A DNA stretch of 64,000 nucleotides from Camarhynchus parvulus (Eukaryota; Chordata; Aves; Passeriformes; Thraupidae), in contig NC_044574.1 of NCBI RefSeq assembly GCF_901933205.1, positions 15,981,733-16,045,732 of the forward strand, given 5' to 3'. The notes under the pieces are model-generated. The model had not been told where the DNA came from. It saw only the letters and a program-made list of their open reading frames with translations, and searched no databases. Position numbers and translations under genes: made by a program. This document shows positions 49,409 to 61,182 of the stretch, in pieces. Position 1 is the stretch's first letter. Each line of letters begins with the position of its first letter.

Positions 49409-52289
49409 TATTTTATTGAACAGGGGACATTAGAAGCCATATTACTACTTAAGGTCTCTGTGTTCCTATAAATACAACTAAAAGCATGATCCCAGGGTTA
49501 TGCAATATATTTCAAGTACCCTAGGTGCATATGTGCTATTTCAAAAATTCTATGAGTTTTATTGCTGGGTATAACCTTTCACAAACACTGGACAAGCCTG
49601 TATGTGTAGGTAGTAGCACCTCACTGGAATTGGTAGACTTCAGCTAATCTAATAGTATAACTTGATAAGTCTTTTCTATTCAATGTGTTGTGAAAAAATC
49701 TAAACACAGTTAAGATTTTTATTTTATTACTTTCATTTTGCCTTTCTTCCAACGTTTTCAGTAGCATGAGCACTGAGAGCTGTACAAAACCCACAATGTG
49801 ATGTTTAAAACAGTTACCATTTTCCAGAACTATTCTTTAGGAGGTGGTAGATATTGAGAGATTTTTTTCTAAATTAAGATCCCAAGATTTATGGGAAATT
49901 TGAGTGGTACCTGAAAAATCAAAAGGAGTGGGAAGGAGAGAAAGTAATGGTGTTGTATTCCAAGGAAGAAAAAAAAGCTTTTATTGTCAAATTCTTATTT
50001 CCCGGATTTAGTACTTTTGATTATTTATTTGAGCAAATACCTTAACTTGTTCATCTCAGTCTTGAAATACAGTTGGAAAAAGACTAGGTCAGGCTATCAG
50101 CTTGACCATTAGTCCCTGATGAGGTAACAAGTGAAGTAAATGTCATGTTCCTTGAGTGCTGCACTCAGATACCTGACATTTTGCCACTAGCAGGGAGTGG
50201 CATGGCAGACTAGTTAAAACATGGGTCTTACAACCTCAGTATAAAGGTGAAATAAATATCTTACAAAATCCAAGGGAATATGGACACAAGGTCCCGGCTG
50301 CCTGTATCTCCTATCTCCCTGAATCATCTCCAACTGCTCATCCAAATTGAAAGGAGCCTGGGCTGGCAGCTGACTGTAGGGCTAGACCTTTTTCTCCCAA
50401 AAGTAACCTAGAGCTGCTCTAATATCTTACAGAGGTTTCTGTGGAGTAGTCAGTGCTGTCTTGCTGTGTGTGGAGAAGCAAAGTCATACAGGAAGCACCA
50501 TCAGTAATACTGTGTCCCCATGGGAAAAGCTTGTGCTTTGCTTGGTAGAGTTTCAGGGTTGTGGTCACTGTTGCTTTTGACATATGTATATTGTTAAATA
50601 TTTACATTAGAGAGGAGAGGGTCAAAGAAGAGTTCCTTGCAACTGGAGCAGAAGGCAGTGAGGTCTGTGGGGATTTTTTAAATTTCCGGAGTTCATTCCA
50701 GTGTGAGATCAGCCCTGGAGAAAGTTATCCCTTCCACAGGGATGAGATTCTCTCTTAATATAGAGCACTCCATTTTTCATAGAAGTGTGGTGAGCAACAA
50801 ATCCCTTCCACATCTCTGGAAATATCTTGGGCAAGGCACTGAAGTATGCTTTTGTTGGTGTATGAGGCAATGAGGTACACAGCTGAATCTAAGCAACAGT
50901 TCCCTGATTCTGATTTTAAATCTAAAAGGAAGCCAGTGAAAGCATCTGAGCATGTTTCTTACGTGCTCACAGTAAGTTGCCTTGTTGAAAATACAATTTT
51001 TTAGAAAGCCTCTGTTCTCCAAGGCTCATATGTGTTGAAGACAACATAATAGGTTTCCTACATGTTCAAAATTCATACAAGAATGTACAAGCATCTGAGT
51101 GTGGACCCTCAGCAGGAGACAACAGTGAGAATTCAATGCGTAAACTGCATTCTGGGAGCCCAGCATCTGCAAGGGACTCAATATTGGTGTCCACCTGCAG
51201 CCCAAGCTCACCAGGGCTGTGATGTACACGTGGGTGCCCACAGGAAAGCAGAGAGGACACGGGTGTGGATGGTGGGTGTGGGGCTGGCGCGATAGAAGAA
51301 CAACACCCTGCCTCACCCACCCTGTGGATCTGGGCTGTTGTCTGCCCTCCTGGGAGGCAGGTGAAGCAGAGCACCTTGGGAACGTATCACATCATAAAAA
51401 CAAACCCACATTTACATTTCTTCCAAAAATGCATGCGTGACATTCTTTTTCAAAATTACAGGTTTAGTAGTGTGGAATAGATGCCTTCAGGATGCTATTA
51501 TTGCTTGGCCAAAGTTACTGATAATCACTCACCCAGCAGGACCCCACTCTTGCTACCAATGAATCACTTCCAACATTCTGCTTTTGTCCTTCTTTCCTGT
51601 GTAATTATTCCTGAAAATAATCTCTCATCAAACAAGTAAAACCTGAGCAGGGCCACTCAAATTCCATGAAAATGAATATAGAATTTTCTGAAATAAACTA
51701 TTTCCTTATTTTTTTATGCTTCAATTTTCAACTTTCCTTCCAATTCACATTCCATGCCCAGTGCATTTTAAATCAAAGACTTTATATTTAATAGATTATC
51801 TCTAGAAGTCTTGTTATTTGCTCAAAAGTTGTCAAAAAATTACTTAGCTATTTCTTCAGGAAGAAAAACTGAAGTTTATTTCTTTTAAGACATAAAAACT
51901 CCAGGAATTTTAAACCATACTTCTTATTTCATACTCATGCCACACAGCATACACCTCTTTTTGTACTGTTTTAAGTGTAAACATCTAATTTTAATCAAGT
52001 TTAAATAGTTTGTTTTACTTCACATCCATGTATTTGAGAATTTAAATATAAAATATTGAATTTTCATTTACCCAGTGTCCAGAGGAAATAAACAGTGTAT
52101 GAAATGTTTATAGTTGCATCCTTGTAAGAAATCTTCAAAAATCTCCTATTTTCAGATTTTTAAGAGAACATTTCTTGTGAAGAGTTCAATCTGATAATTT
52201 ACATAGGATCCCGGAAACTAGCCTCGAGAAGAGAGTTCATCTGCAATATATAAAATAATGCTAAAAACCAGTTACATGAGACCAATTTA
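49409..52289. other. Intergenic DNA, no recognised feature
   Basis: Mostly AT-rich. A GC-richer pocket at 51160-51370 leaves frames open on both strands (51026-51374), none recognisable. Confidence 0.45.
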
Positions 52290-52600
52290 TTACTTATCCC
52301 CGTGTTTGGCCAAATAAACTCAGCTGCATTTCACTTGTGACGTGCAGAGTGTAATTTGTATTTAGCACAGCTTCATGCCTAGTTGGTGTAGAGCAAATGC
52401 CTTGCAGTGGTGCAATTTGACAGTGTTACAGCACAAACAACACGGACAAACAAGCTCCAAGCAGTTGCTCTCTTTTCCTGTCAGTTTTAGAAATGCATTT
52501 TATGGCAGCAGCAGCAGCAACTGTATATTTCTTTTAGCTGATTGAAATAATGTATTACTGGCTAATTACAGAAGAGATACAATCTTAAGATATAGTTTAC
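52290..52600. promoter_or_regulatory. Candidate non-coding regulatory block (weak)
   Basis: A stretch without open frames or low complexity that packs several transcription-factor-like words: TGACGTGC (CRE-like half site, near 52338), TTTGACAGTG near 52417, a short GCA/CAG repeat (52505-52519), and CTAATTACAG (52561-52570). I flag it on texture only. Comparison with other genomes would decide. Confidence 0.15.
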
Positions 52601-55600
52601 TAAACAGTTTCATTTACTGTTCAGTATAGTTAAAATTTTAGTACTCCTGATACAGTACCAAATAGGCTTAAACAACTGTGACAGCTGGAAAGAGGCAGAC
52701 GTCTTTTGTTTGACTGTCTTGCAAGCTTCAATTAAATGTCTGCAGTTAAGGCACTCTCATAAAAAGTCATAAATTTCTTCTACAGTAGAAAACTGAGCCA
52801 AAATAATGCCATTTTTTTTAAGAATAAGTTGCAGGAATGTTTAGACTAATTAAGAACAATCCAAAACACCCACTCTTTTATAGGTACAGGGATTGTGGTA
52901 GGTGGTGTGGAGACTGGGTGACAGGAAATAGCCCCTTATGTGCACACACAGACACATCACAAACCTGCTGCTACAAATCCTAGCTACAGAGAAACACACA
53001 TATTGACATCAGGGCCACAGGTATATCTCAATGCCTTTACTGAAACCCTATAAGCAGTCCACTGTGTTGGAACAAACAAGAAGATGGGTGCCAGGTCCTG
53101 TGGGGAAGTGGATTAAGCTGGAACAGTTACAGGAATTCTTGCTCTGTACTCTGTGTCCCACATCTCTCAGTAGTTGGTGTCCCCAGAGCCAGGGTACACA
53201 GAAGTTCCATAAACTTCAACCAACTTTTTAATCTGAAGCATAATAGGAGAATTTTTTAAACAAGATATTTCCCCACAACTAGATAAAATCAGCCAACATG
53301 AAGGCTAATACTAGAATTAAAATAGGTTTAAATCTGTGAAAGATGGCTGTCTTTGCTTGTGCCAAAAGGATTTTGCTTTTCTTGGTGCTTCATCTTCTGA
53401 AGAGAACTGTAAAATGTCTGTGCTTACATAGCCAGTGAAAACTGGTTTGGAACACCTAGATTAGGAAGCTTGGGTATCAGAAGAGATTGATAAATTATCT
53501 TTAGGCCCAAGCACAAAGTTGGTGGTCTGGGTTTGTGTTTGACAAGTCCAGAGAGCAGGAACTGTTTCAAGGTGGAAACTGCCTACTTTTCTTCCTGTAC
53601 CTAAACTGGTAAAGTTTTCTTACTTTATACAATGCATGAGAAATTTGTTTGCAGAGCAAACATTTTAAATTTTAGCTCCATGTCTTTGCTAATGCTTGTC
53701 TTTTCTGAACTTTCTGCTGGTCAGGTAGATTGATGGAAAAGGGTGTTCTCAGTAAATAGTAAACTTGCTGCAGAATGCACTGCAGTAGGAAAACAAATAG
53801 CTCACAATCATTAGAGAAAAAGGTTTGTGTCTAAAACTGTTGATTATTCATTTTCAAAATAGTTCTTTTGCTTTGACATGTCTTTTAAAAGGAGTTAAAC
53901 AATTCAAAAATAAATGAAGTGTTTTATCTTAGGTTCATCTGTCAATTTTAATTATTTGTTTCCCCAAAAGCAGACAAATTCTTTTTTGAATTCTGGAACA
54001 GACTTCAGTTGCTTTCCTAGCCCAGTTAAAGTCTTACAGTCATTTGCATTGAGAAGAAATCTAGCAGCCCAACTAAGAGTGCAAAGAAAATCTATAACTT
54101 GACTGCAAAAGAGCATGTACACAAATAACTGAATGTTTTCCCAACACTCTTGTGTTGCCACTGGAGTGGCACAAGACAAGAAATCAAAGAGCAGGGAGCA
54201 TGGATCACAGTACCTTACTGAGGAAAGAGATCCCTCATTCATCTCTGGCATAAAAGACCAACCAAAACTGAGTATTTAAAGATATGAATAGGGAAATTTT
54301 TAGGAAGGCAGCAAAATGCAAAATACATTCTGTTGTAAAAGAAGTGATACTCATCCACTAGTAAATTCCCAACATACCATTCTTAATTTGCTTTATAGTT
54401 TTCTGCTACATGTATGTCAGACCTCTTTCACTGATACATGTTGAACCTAGGACAAAAGTACTATTAAATGCAGAAGGTGTGATTTTGAAATTCAATTTCT
54501 ATTGCTGCAGTTTACCTGCTCAGTTATGCTTGGGGAACTTTATGATTGAAATATTATCTTCAAGTTCAATGTTCCTGTAAGATTTCCAAGATCTTAGAAC
54601 TTGTCAAAAACTCTACTGTGGATCTTTATAGGATTCTCTTTGCTAAGCATCAACACAAAGTTAACTTAATTTCAATTTGTACACACATCTTCTGTAGAAA
54701 AAAATCAAACCTGCAGTGACCAAAGGGTCGTGAGTAACTTGAGAGAGTCAGCCCTAAAATACATGATGGAAAACAAACTGAAAGTATTGAAACTGTATAA
54801 TGAAAGGATGTTGTCAAATGTCCATTAGATTTAGGAGTGTTTACTTTCATTATGTCTCTGATACTGGTTTAAAATGGGCCAAATCCAGATGTAGAGGTGT
54901 ATGCCTTCAAGAGAATTCTCTGTGTTCAGAGAATTTGCTAATGGGAAAGCTTTAAGAGCCATTGAGTTAGTCCTTGGATTTGGCATTGATGCATCTGCCC
55001 TTTGCATCTTTAAGATGCTGCACAAACTACCTTAATTACTAAATAAAACAGTTCAGATCTCAGAGGAGAAGTACTATGTGTTTGGCGAGAAGAAAGGGAA
55101 TCTTATGAAGCAATCCAAATGCCTCTAGGTATTGCAAGTACAATCAATTGCCAGTGAGGTATGTGCATGCAATTCAGAGCATATTTGGGCTCATTTGATG
55201 CAATTAAGTATTAATTATTTCATTTTTATCCCTAATAGATCAGTACAGGGAAAAAAAAAGAAAAAAAGGCTGCACAAATATGCAGAATTATATAGAACCT
55301 CTCCATCTGCCCCAAAATGAATGGAACTATTGTTAGTCAAGCATAGTCTATTCTCCTTCCCCTAAATAGCATGATACTAGAAAATTATCATGGCCAGAAT
55401 ATTTCTCACAAACTTTCACAAGATACTGCAAAATACATTGTCATGAACACTTCATATACACTGTTAAAACTGTCAGTGGGGTAGAAAACTCACAACTACT
55501 TTCTGAAAGAGCCCTGTAAAGAGGGATGGCAATGAGCCATGATGGATTCTTTTGTAGCAAGTACTTTCAGGCCTCCCCTGTGAAGACAGATGCCATAAAA

Positions 55601-57306
55601 GAAGGAGACTGCAAAGTCCTCCTGCTCAGGAGTTCTGTAGATCAGCAAACCATGAGAAATGCTGTGGCATCAGTGATGAAGTCAACAAATGTACCTAACA
55701 ATAACAGACTCCAGCCAGCAGCAATACCGTTGTGCGTTTATGGAAAAACAATCAGAAATTCCAGCCTTGCCACCTCTTTCTGGGGATTATCTATCCCAAT
55801 GTGAAGAATGTAAAACAGCAAAAAGCCACAAGGCTTCCTTTCCACCTGCCTTTTCTACAGAAAGTGAGTGGGAGATAATGTCTGTTTAATCATAAAATGA
55901 GCTTCAGCAAAACAAATGAACTTAGGTATTTCAAAAGCAAAAGTCTAAATTAATCCTAAACTCCTTATACTCAAACTTCCAGGCCAGTTGCATGCTTTCC
56001 TTTCTTCCAGAAGAGCCCTTTTTAATTCCTCAATGCTGTCAGTTTCCTTTTATTTCAGGAGCGAAGCTGCGGCAGGGCGTGGGAGGCGTGCAGCAGGAGG
56101 ATGTGCAGGCACAGTGATTGCTGCAGGCACACCAAAATACCTGTGGCCACTGGAGCAGCCTTGTGGTCACCTGGCCACTGCAGGCACTGAGGCATCCAGG
56201 TAACTTCCCTCTGAATGCTGAGCAGCAACATTCTAAAGTAGCCAAATCTCACTTTCCACCTCAATGTCACTTTCCCCCTCTCCCCAGAATTGGTAAGGAA
56301 CGTGCGGTATCTGTTTTTAAAATGCAAATTTACCTAGGTTTTTTTTTTAGCCATGGGGATTTCTTAAAAAGATGAAGAAAAAAAGAAATCATACATTACT
56401 AAAGACACCATTTAATGTGTAAAGTAAATCTTTCCTCTGTTCTTATTATGCCAGTTTGTTTGTTGGCCTGAAAAGTCGCCAAGCTGTGCGACAAAGGAAG
56501 ATGAAGCACAGTGGGGTCTGCAGGGGCAGCCAGCACATGGCAGCATGATGCTGTTGAGGAGAGGGAGCAAGCAAGGGTAGGATTTTCTTTTTTTAGGTCA
56601 GTATCTGGAACGCCATTTATCCTAAGGTAGGCTGGTTTGTTTGCTTGTTTATTTATTGAATGCATCTTAGTCTAGTGAAAAAACCACCATGATGCTCCCA
56701 AAGCTGCCCCTCTGGGTTCTGCAGGAATCCATCCTGGCAGACAGAGCTGCAGACTTGGAGGAAGTTCAAGTATTTTCCAGTATATCAACAAATATGACAA
56801 GAAATCCCACTATATTCTGAGTGATACCATAATAATAAGTGAGGAAGAAAGTAGCAACATTAGATAATCCCCATAGAAGACTAACTCTTTGATCTCCAGC
56901 ATTTACATGCATGCCTTTACACTTGGTACATTGTAAGCATTTGATTTCTTACCAATAAAATACAGCTACAAACTCCTCTTGAATGTTCCAGAAATAAAAT
57001 TCTCCTTGATCCACTTACATGCCTTCTAATCAGTGAGGGAGAAAACTGAGGCCTCAGATGACCATGATGAGTAAATGAACAAGTTATCATACAAATGCCA
57101 AGAACTAATAATGTCCATTTAGTTTAGCTGCTTCTAAATATTAAGTCAGTTATCGTTCTGCTTTTTCTACAAGTCAGTTATCACTATTTTAATTCTTTAT
57201 CTCCCAACACATAGGCAAGCCTGATACCAGGGTTTGTGTAGATAGGGAGCATTAATAAAAACATTTTCATAGCCCCATTTTTGTCTCTGGTGGTAACTAA
57301 ACCTAA
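52601..57306. other. Intergenic DNA, no recognised feature
   Basis: AT-rich, with a GC-richer pocket at 56058-56200. Short frames only. No repeat family recognised. Confidence 0.45.
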
Positions 57307-57362
57307 TTTTGCAAATAAATTATACATCAATTCATGTGAATAAAATCCATACACCTTTGTGT
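57307..57362 (+). repeat. 56-bp duplicated element, copy A
   Basis: This segment matches 61122-61177 without gaps at 51 of 56 positions. The core TTCATGTGAATAAAATCCAT followed by ACACC is identical in both copies. Flanks do not match on either side. It is either a fragment of an interspersed family or a local duplication. Confidence 0.85.
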
Positions 57363-60300
57363 CCTTGACCTCCCTAGGCCTAGAACCTTTTGATTTTATT
57401 CTGTCCTGGAAACATTCATATACTTGAGCAAATGTGAAATAATGAGCTATGACCTCTCGCGATACTGCTTGTCTGGTTACATCAGTGAATTTTCAGCAAG
57501 GGAGCTATTTCAATGGGTGTCAGTGTAAAGGAAATGACTCACTAGGCTGGCTTATAGCTGCTTGTGACTACAGAGACTGTTAACTAAATCCTAAATAAAT
57601 AGCAATAAATAATGGAAAATAAATCTTGTTTCATTGCTAGCATTAAAACCCAGTACATGCATTATTAAAATTAAATGGATGAAAATAGTCAAAAATCTCT
57701 GAGAAACTTTTTTTTTAATGAAAGAACTGAAATTTTTGATGACTATCAAGAAGAGAGAGGAAGAAAAAAGAGAGAGGAAAATCTAAAAGGAAGACATTTT
57801 CCAGGCTGTAGTGCCAGAGTCATTCTTTCACAGGCTTTACATCACAGAAAGCTCAGATTCAGATGCTGAAAATGTATATCTCCAAAATACACCCATCACG
57901 TTTCAAGATTTCAAGCAGGGTTTATTCGTGGCTGGGAGCAGCAGTGGTAAAAGGAAGCAGTTAAAACCAGGACACATTCCTGGGACATTATAATGCATAT
58001 TATGCATTGTCTCAGCTTGACTGTGAACAACGCACTTGAAAATGAACATCAGCTAATTAGTTGCATACCATAGAGGAAGCTTGAGCCTATTTCATTTACT
58101 GCACAAACGATTTCAGACTTTGTTCTTCAGCTCAGAAGATGCATAGCCCTCCACTGCTTTCTTGGACGTGGAATTTTACATGTGACATGGCGATGCAATC
58201 TGGAAGAAAACAGAAATCCTGGAAAGCCACAGTCATAAAAATAGAGATAGGAGAATTTTAGCTTCCTTTCTGCTTAAGCAAGTGTTTGAGAAACTGAAAT
58301 CTGGATCTTGCTAAAGAAGTTTGCATCCACACCACAAATGGCACTGCAATGTAGATATACCCTAGGCAGCTGAAAATAAAAAAAGGCAGCTCACTCTAGT
58401 ACCACATACTATTTAATTATAACATCATGCAGCTTAGCTGCTCATCCATATGGATACTCCACACCGAATTCTGTGCTGCTGTGGGTACTCACTCTGAGCA
58501 ACCCCACTTAAAACCCATTTAGTACCTTTACATTGCAGTGAAGTCTGCAGCAGATGTAACTTAAGCTTGTGCTTTTCTATGCTATACTCCTGTCAACCCC
58601 ATGCAAATGATATCACTATTTTTGAAATATAAGTACTCCAGTTTCCCCTCTGACAGACTACAAAAAGTCCAAATTTGAAGTCTAAGATGGTGAGGGCAGC
58701 AGCAGTCTTCTGCTAGCTCTGTGCAATAGCTCACCTAAGAGGCAGCTGGCTACTGGGAAGCTCTGTGAGCATTACAATATAAATGTAATGAAATGACAGA
58801 GTTCTGCCATTTCTCATCCTTGTCACTAATTGCATACTTTCACAGATCTCTCTGAGCCTAAAACTCTCTAAACAGCAGAAATGTGAAAGTTTTAGAAGAT
58901 GACTAGCAGCCTGAGAAAAGTTGGATTTACAGGCTGGGAAGGCATAAAATGGAAATAACTTGTGACTGCAGAAGAGGCCTTTTTTAGTTACTCTTCCCAC
59001 TACCAACAACTTCAGCAAAGTGCACAGTGACGTTAAGCTCAGTGGACACGAGCTAACTGGCTGCTAGCAAGGCTGAGCCAAAAGCCCCCACATTCTCTGG
59101 TCACCCTGTGGTGAGCACCTAGACCACTTATCTCACTCCTAAAGAAGAAATAGAAATGTCTTTCCACACCCTAGAGTGCATGTTGTGTACCAAAAGTTGG
59201 CTACTAAAGCAGGTCTCTTGTTCTCACATGCACACTCAGCTTTTGAACAAACGGTGCAGGCCATTGCAGTAATTGTTTCAAAAGACCCAGCATTTGAATC
59301 CTTTAATGATTTCAGATGTTTAGGAAGTGATACAACTAACAAAAGCAGATCAACAAGGCCACTGTGTAACTGTATGCCATATTAGCACTGCCAGCATCAG
59401 CTTCATAGAGCATCTTGTGACTTTGCACTTGAAATATCTCTTTTTTTCCACATTTCATTCATGGACTAATAATACAAGACTTAAAGTCAGGAAAAAAAAT
59501 TAATTCTTGTTGAAATTTGACTACATGAACCAAATATGACCACCACATTTATGTCACTGATCATCATCTATGAAAAGGCTGAATTAAGTCATAGATGTTA
59601 CTGACAGCTGTGGAGGTGTATATAGGGAAGAGGGCTTCCAAATAAAGGGAAATGCCTCCTTTGCTGAAGTGAGTTCCTATCCAATTCTTGGGTAAACTCC
59701 TTGGACTATTATGCTGCTTTTGCCTCAAAAGGAGCTTTCTGTCAAATCAGGATGGTGTTTCCTCCAACTGTATTTGTACAAATATAGTGCAAGCAAATAC
59801 AGTGTAAGCTGTTTCTAGCTTTACTTGTCTTTTATGTATCTGATGGGGAAAAATGCTTATATTTAATGAATTCCAAAATTCTCTTCCTACTCCTAAAACT
59901 ATGGCACACTTTGACATCAGAGCTATGTCACTATTTTTTTTCCCTTGGGAATAAAAATACATTGTAGTTTTCAGTCTGAATTTTTCTGTAGTTCTCTAAA
60001 ATAAACTCTTTCAAAGATAGAAAATAACCTTTGATTTCTCTCCCTTTGCTAATGTTCTCAGTTTTGTTGTCATGAGAACTTAAACAGTAAATCCTCTAGA
60101 GTGAACCTTCCTTCTAGCTTTTTTGATACGTAGATTGGGTATTTCTTATTTTATCATTCAATTTTTGAAGTAGCTGGTTAAATTTTCCTCCAAATGAATG
60201 TTTTTATTGATTGCTTATATGGCTATGAAACATATTTTCTGTATTATAGAAATGTTTGCATTTTGTCTTTGTAAGTTCAGAAGTAGAACCCTGGTAACAG

Positions 60301-61121
60301 AATTTTATTTTTTCTTCCATCTAATATCTATATTAAGGCTGTCCTAACCTTTAAGGCAAGCAGTTTCAAATCAATTAGGTTGTTTTTCAAGAGGGATGCT
60401 ATGGAAGAATTGAGATTTCAAGTTAAATTCTACTTATCCTTAACAAACATTGACACATTTACAAGTGATCAGCTAGGAACGGGCTGAACAGAGAGAACTG
60501 AGTATTGTAACTGAGTCTGAATAAAAAAAAATAAATTAGAGACACTGCATAAGAATAATGATAGCTTCTAATGATGATACAGCTGTTGTAGTAGTGTTGT
60601 AGTGTACAAGAGAAATAATGCATAAATATCTAATAGAATTCAAAAGTGATAGAAATAGAACACCAACAATATTATCTGTTGCATACTAATGGAATGAGAG
60701 AACTGGAAAGTAAAATATTGAGTATTTTTCTGTATTGTTTATATTGGATAGGAAGTTAGGAAAGGTCTCAAGAAGAATTTTTCCCATATAAAGAAGTCTC
60801 AAGGATTTCAGTATTTTATGGCTGCCTGTGACTTTGTAATCACTAGAGATTAAATGTACTGATATTCATTAAGGAAAATTCAAATAAGTTTCCTGGGGGT
60901 AAGGAATGAAGGACTGGGCTCGTGATCAATCTTTTGAAAAAGCCCCAACAGAAAAGCAGTTCATGTTGATAAGCTGTGATTTTTGCTTCCTCTGTAATTG
61001 TGTCCAGCAGAACATACCTTATTTGAGATTTGCACACGCATACATGTCATCAGAACTTGGCTTAATACTGTTACTAAATCTTCTCTAAGGAGAAGACAAA
61101 AGAAAAGTGAAAAAGCAACAC
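57363..61121. other. Intergenic DNA between the duplicated elements
   Basis: About 3.8 kb of AT-rich sequence with no recognisable gene. It holds the ATGCAT palindrome (57993-58007) and a TAATTA word at 58054-58059. An acidic 60-codon frame at 57811-57993 has no known match. Confidence 0.45.
57993..58007. promoter_or_regulatory. Palindromic ATGCAT pair (POU-like)
   Basis: ATGCATATTATGCAT is a perfect 15-base odd palindrome with two ATGCAT half sites three bases apart, similar in layout to MORE-type POU dimer sites but with wider spacing than the established forms. A few palindromes of this length are expected by chance in 64 kb. Confidence 0.2.
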
Positions 61122-61177
61122 TTTTGCAAACAAATTCTGCATGAATTCATGTGAATAAAATCCATACACCCTTGTGT
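61122..61177 (+). repeat. 56-bp duplicated element, copy B
   Basis: Second copy of the segment at 57307-57362, same orientation, about 3.8 kb away. In this copy the right end overlaps a hairpin (61161-61182). Confidence 0.85.
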
Positions 61178-61182
61178 ATGGA
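61161..61182. other. Perfect 9-bp-stem hairpin at the end of duplicated copy B
   Basis: TCCATACAC (61161-61169) and GTGTATGGA (61174-61182) are exact inverted repeats around a 4-base loop. Copy A has the left arm but not the right arm beyond GTGT, so the stem is specific to copy B. Confidence 0.7.
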
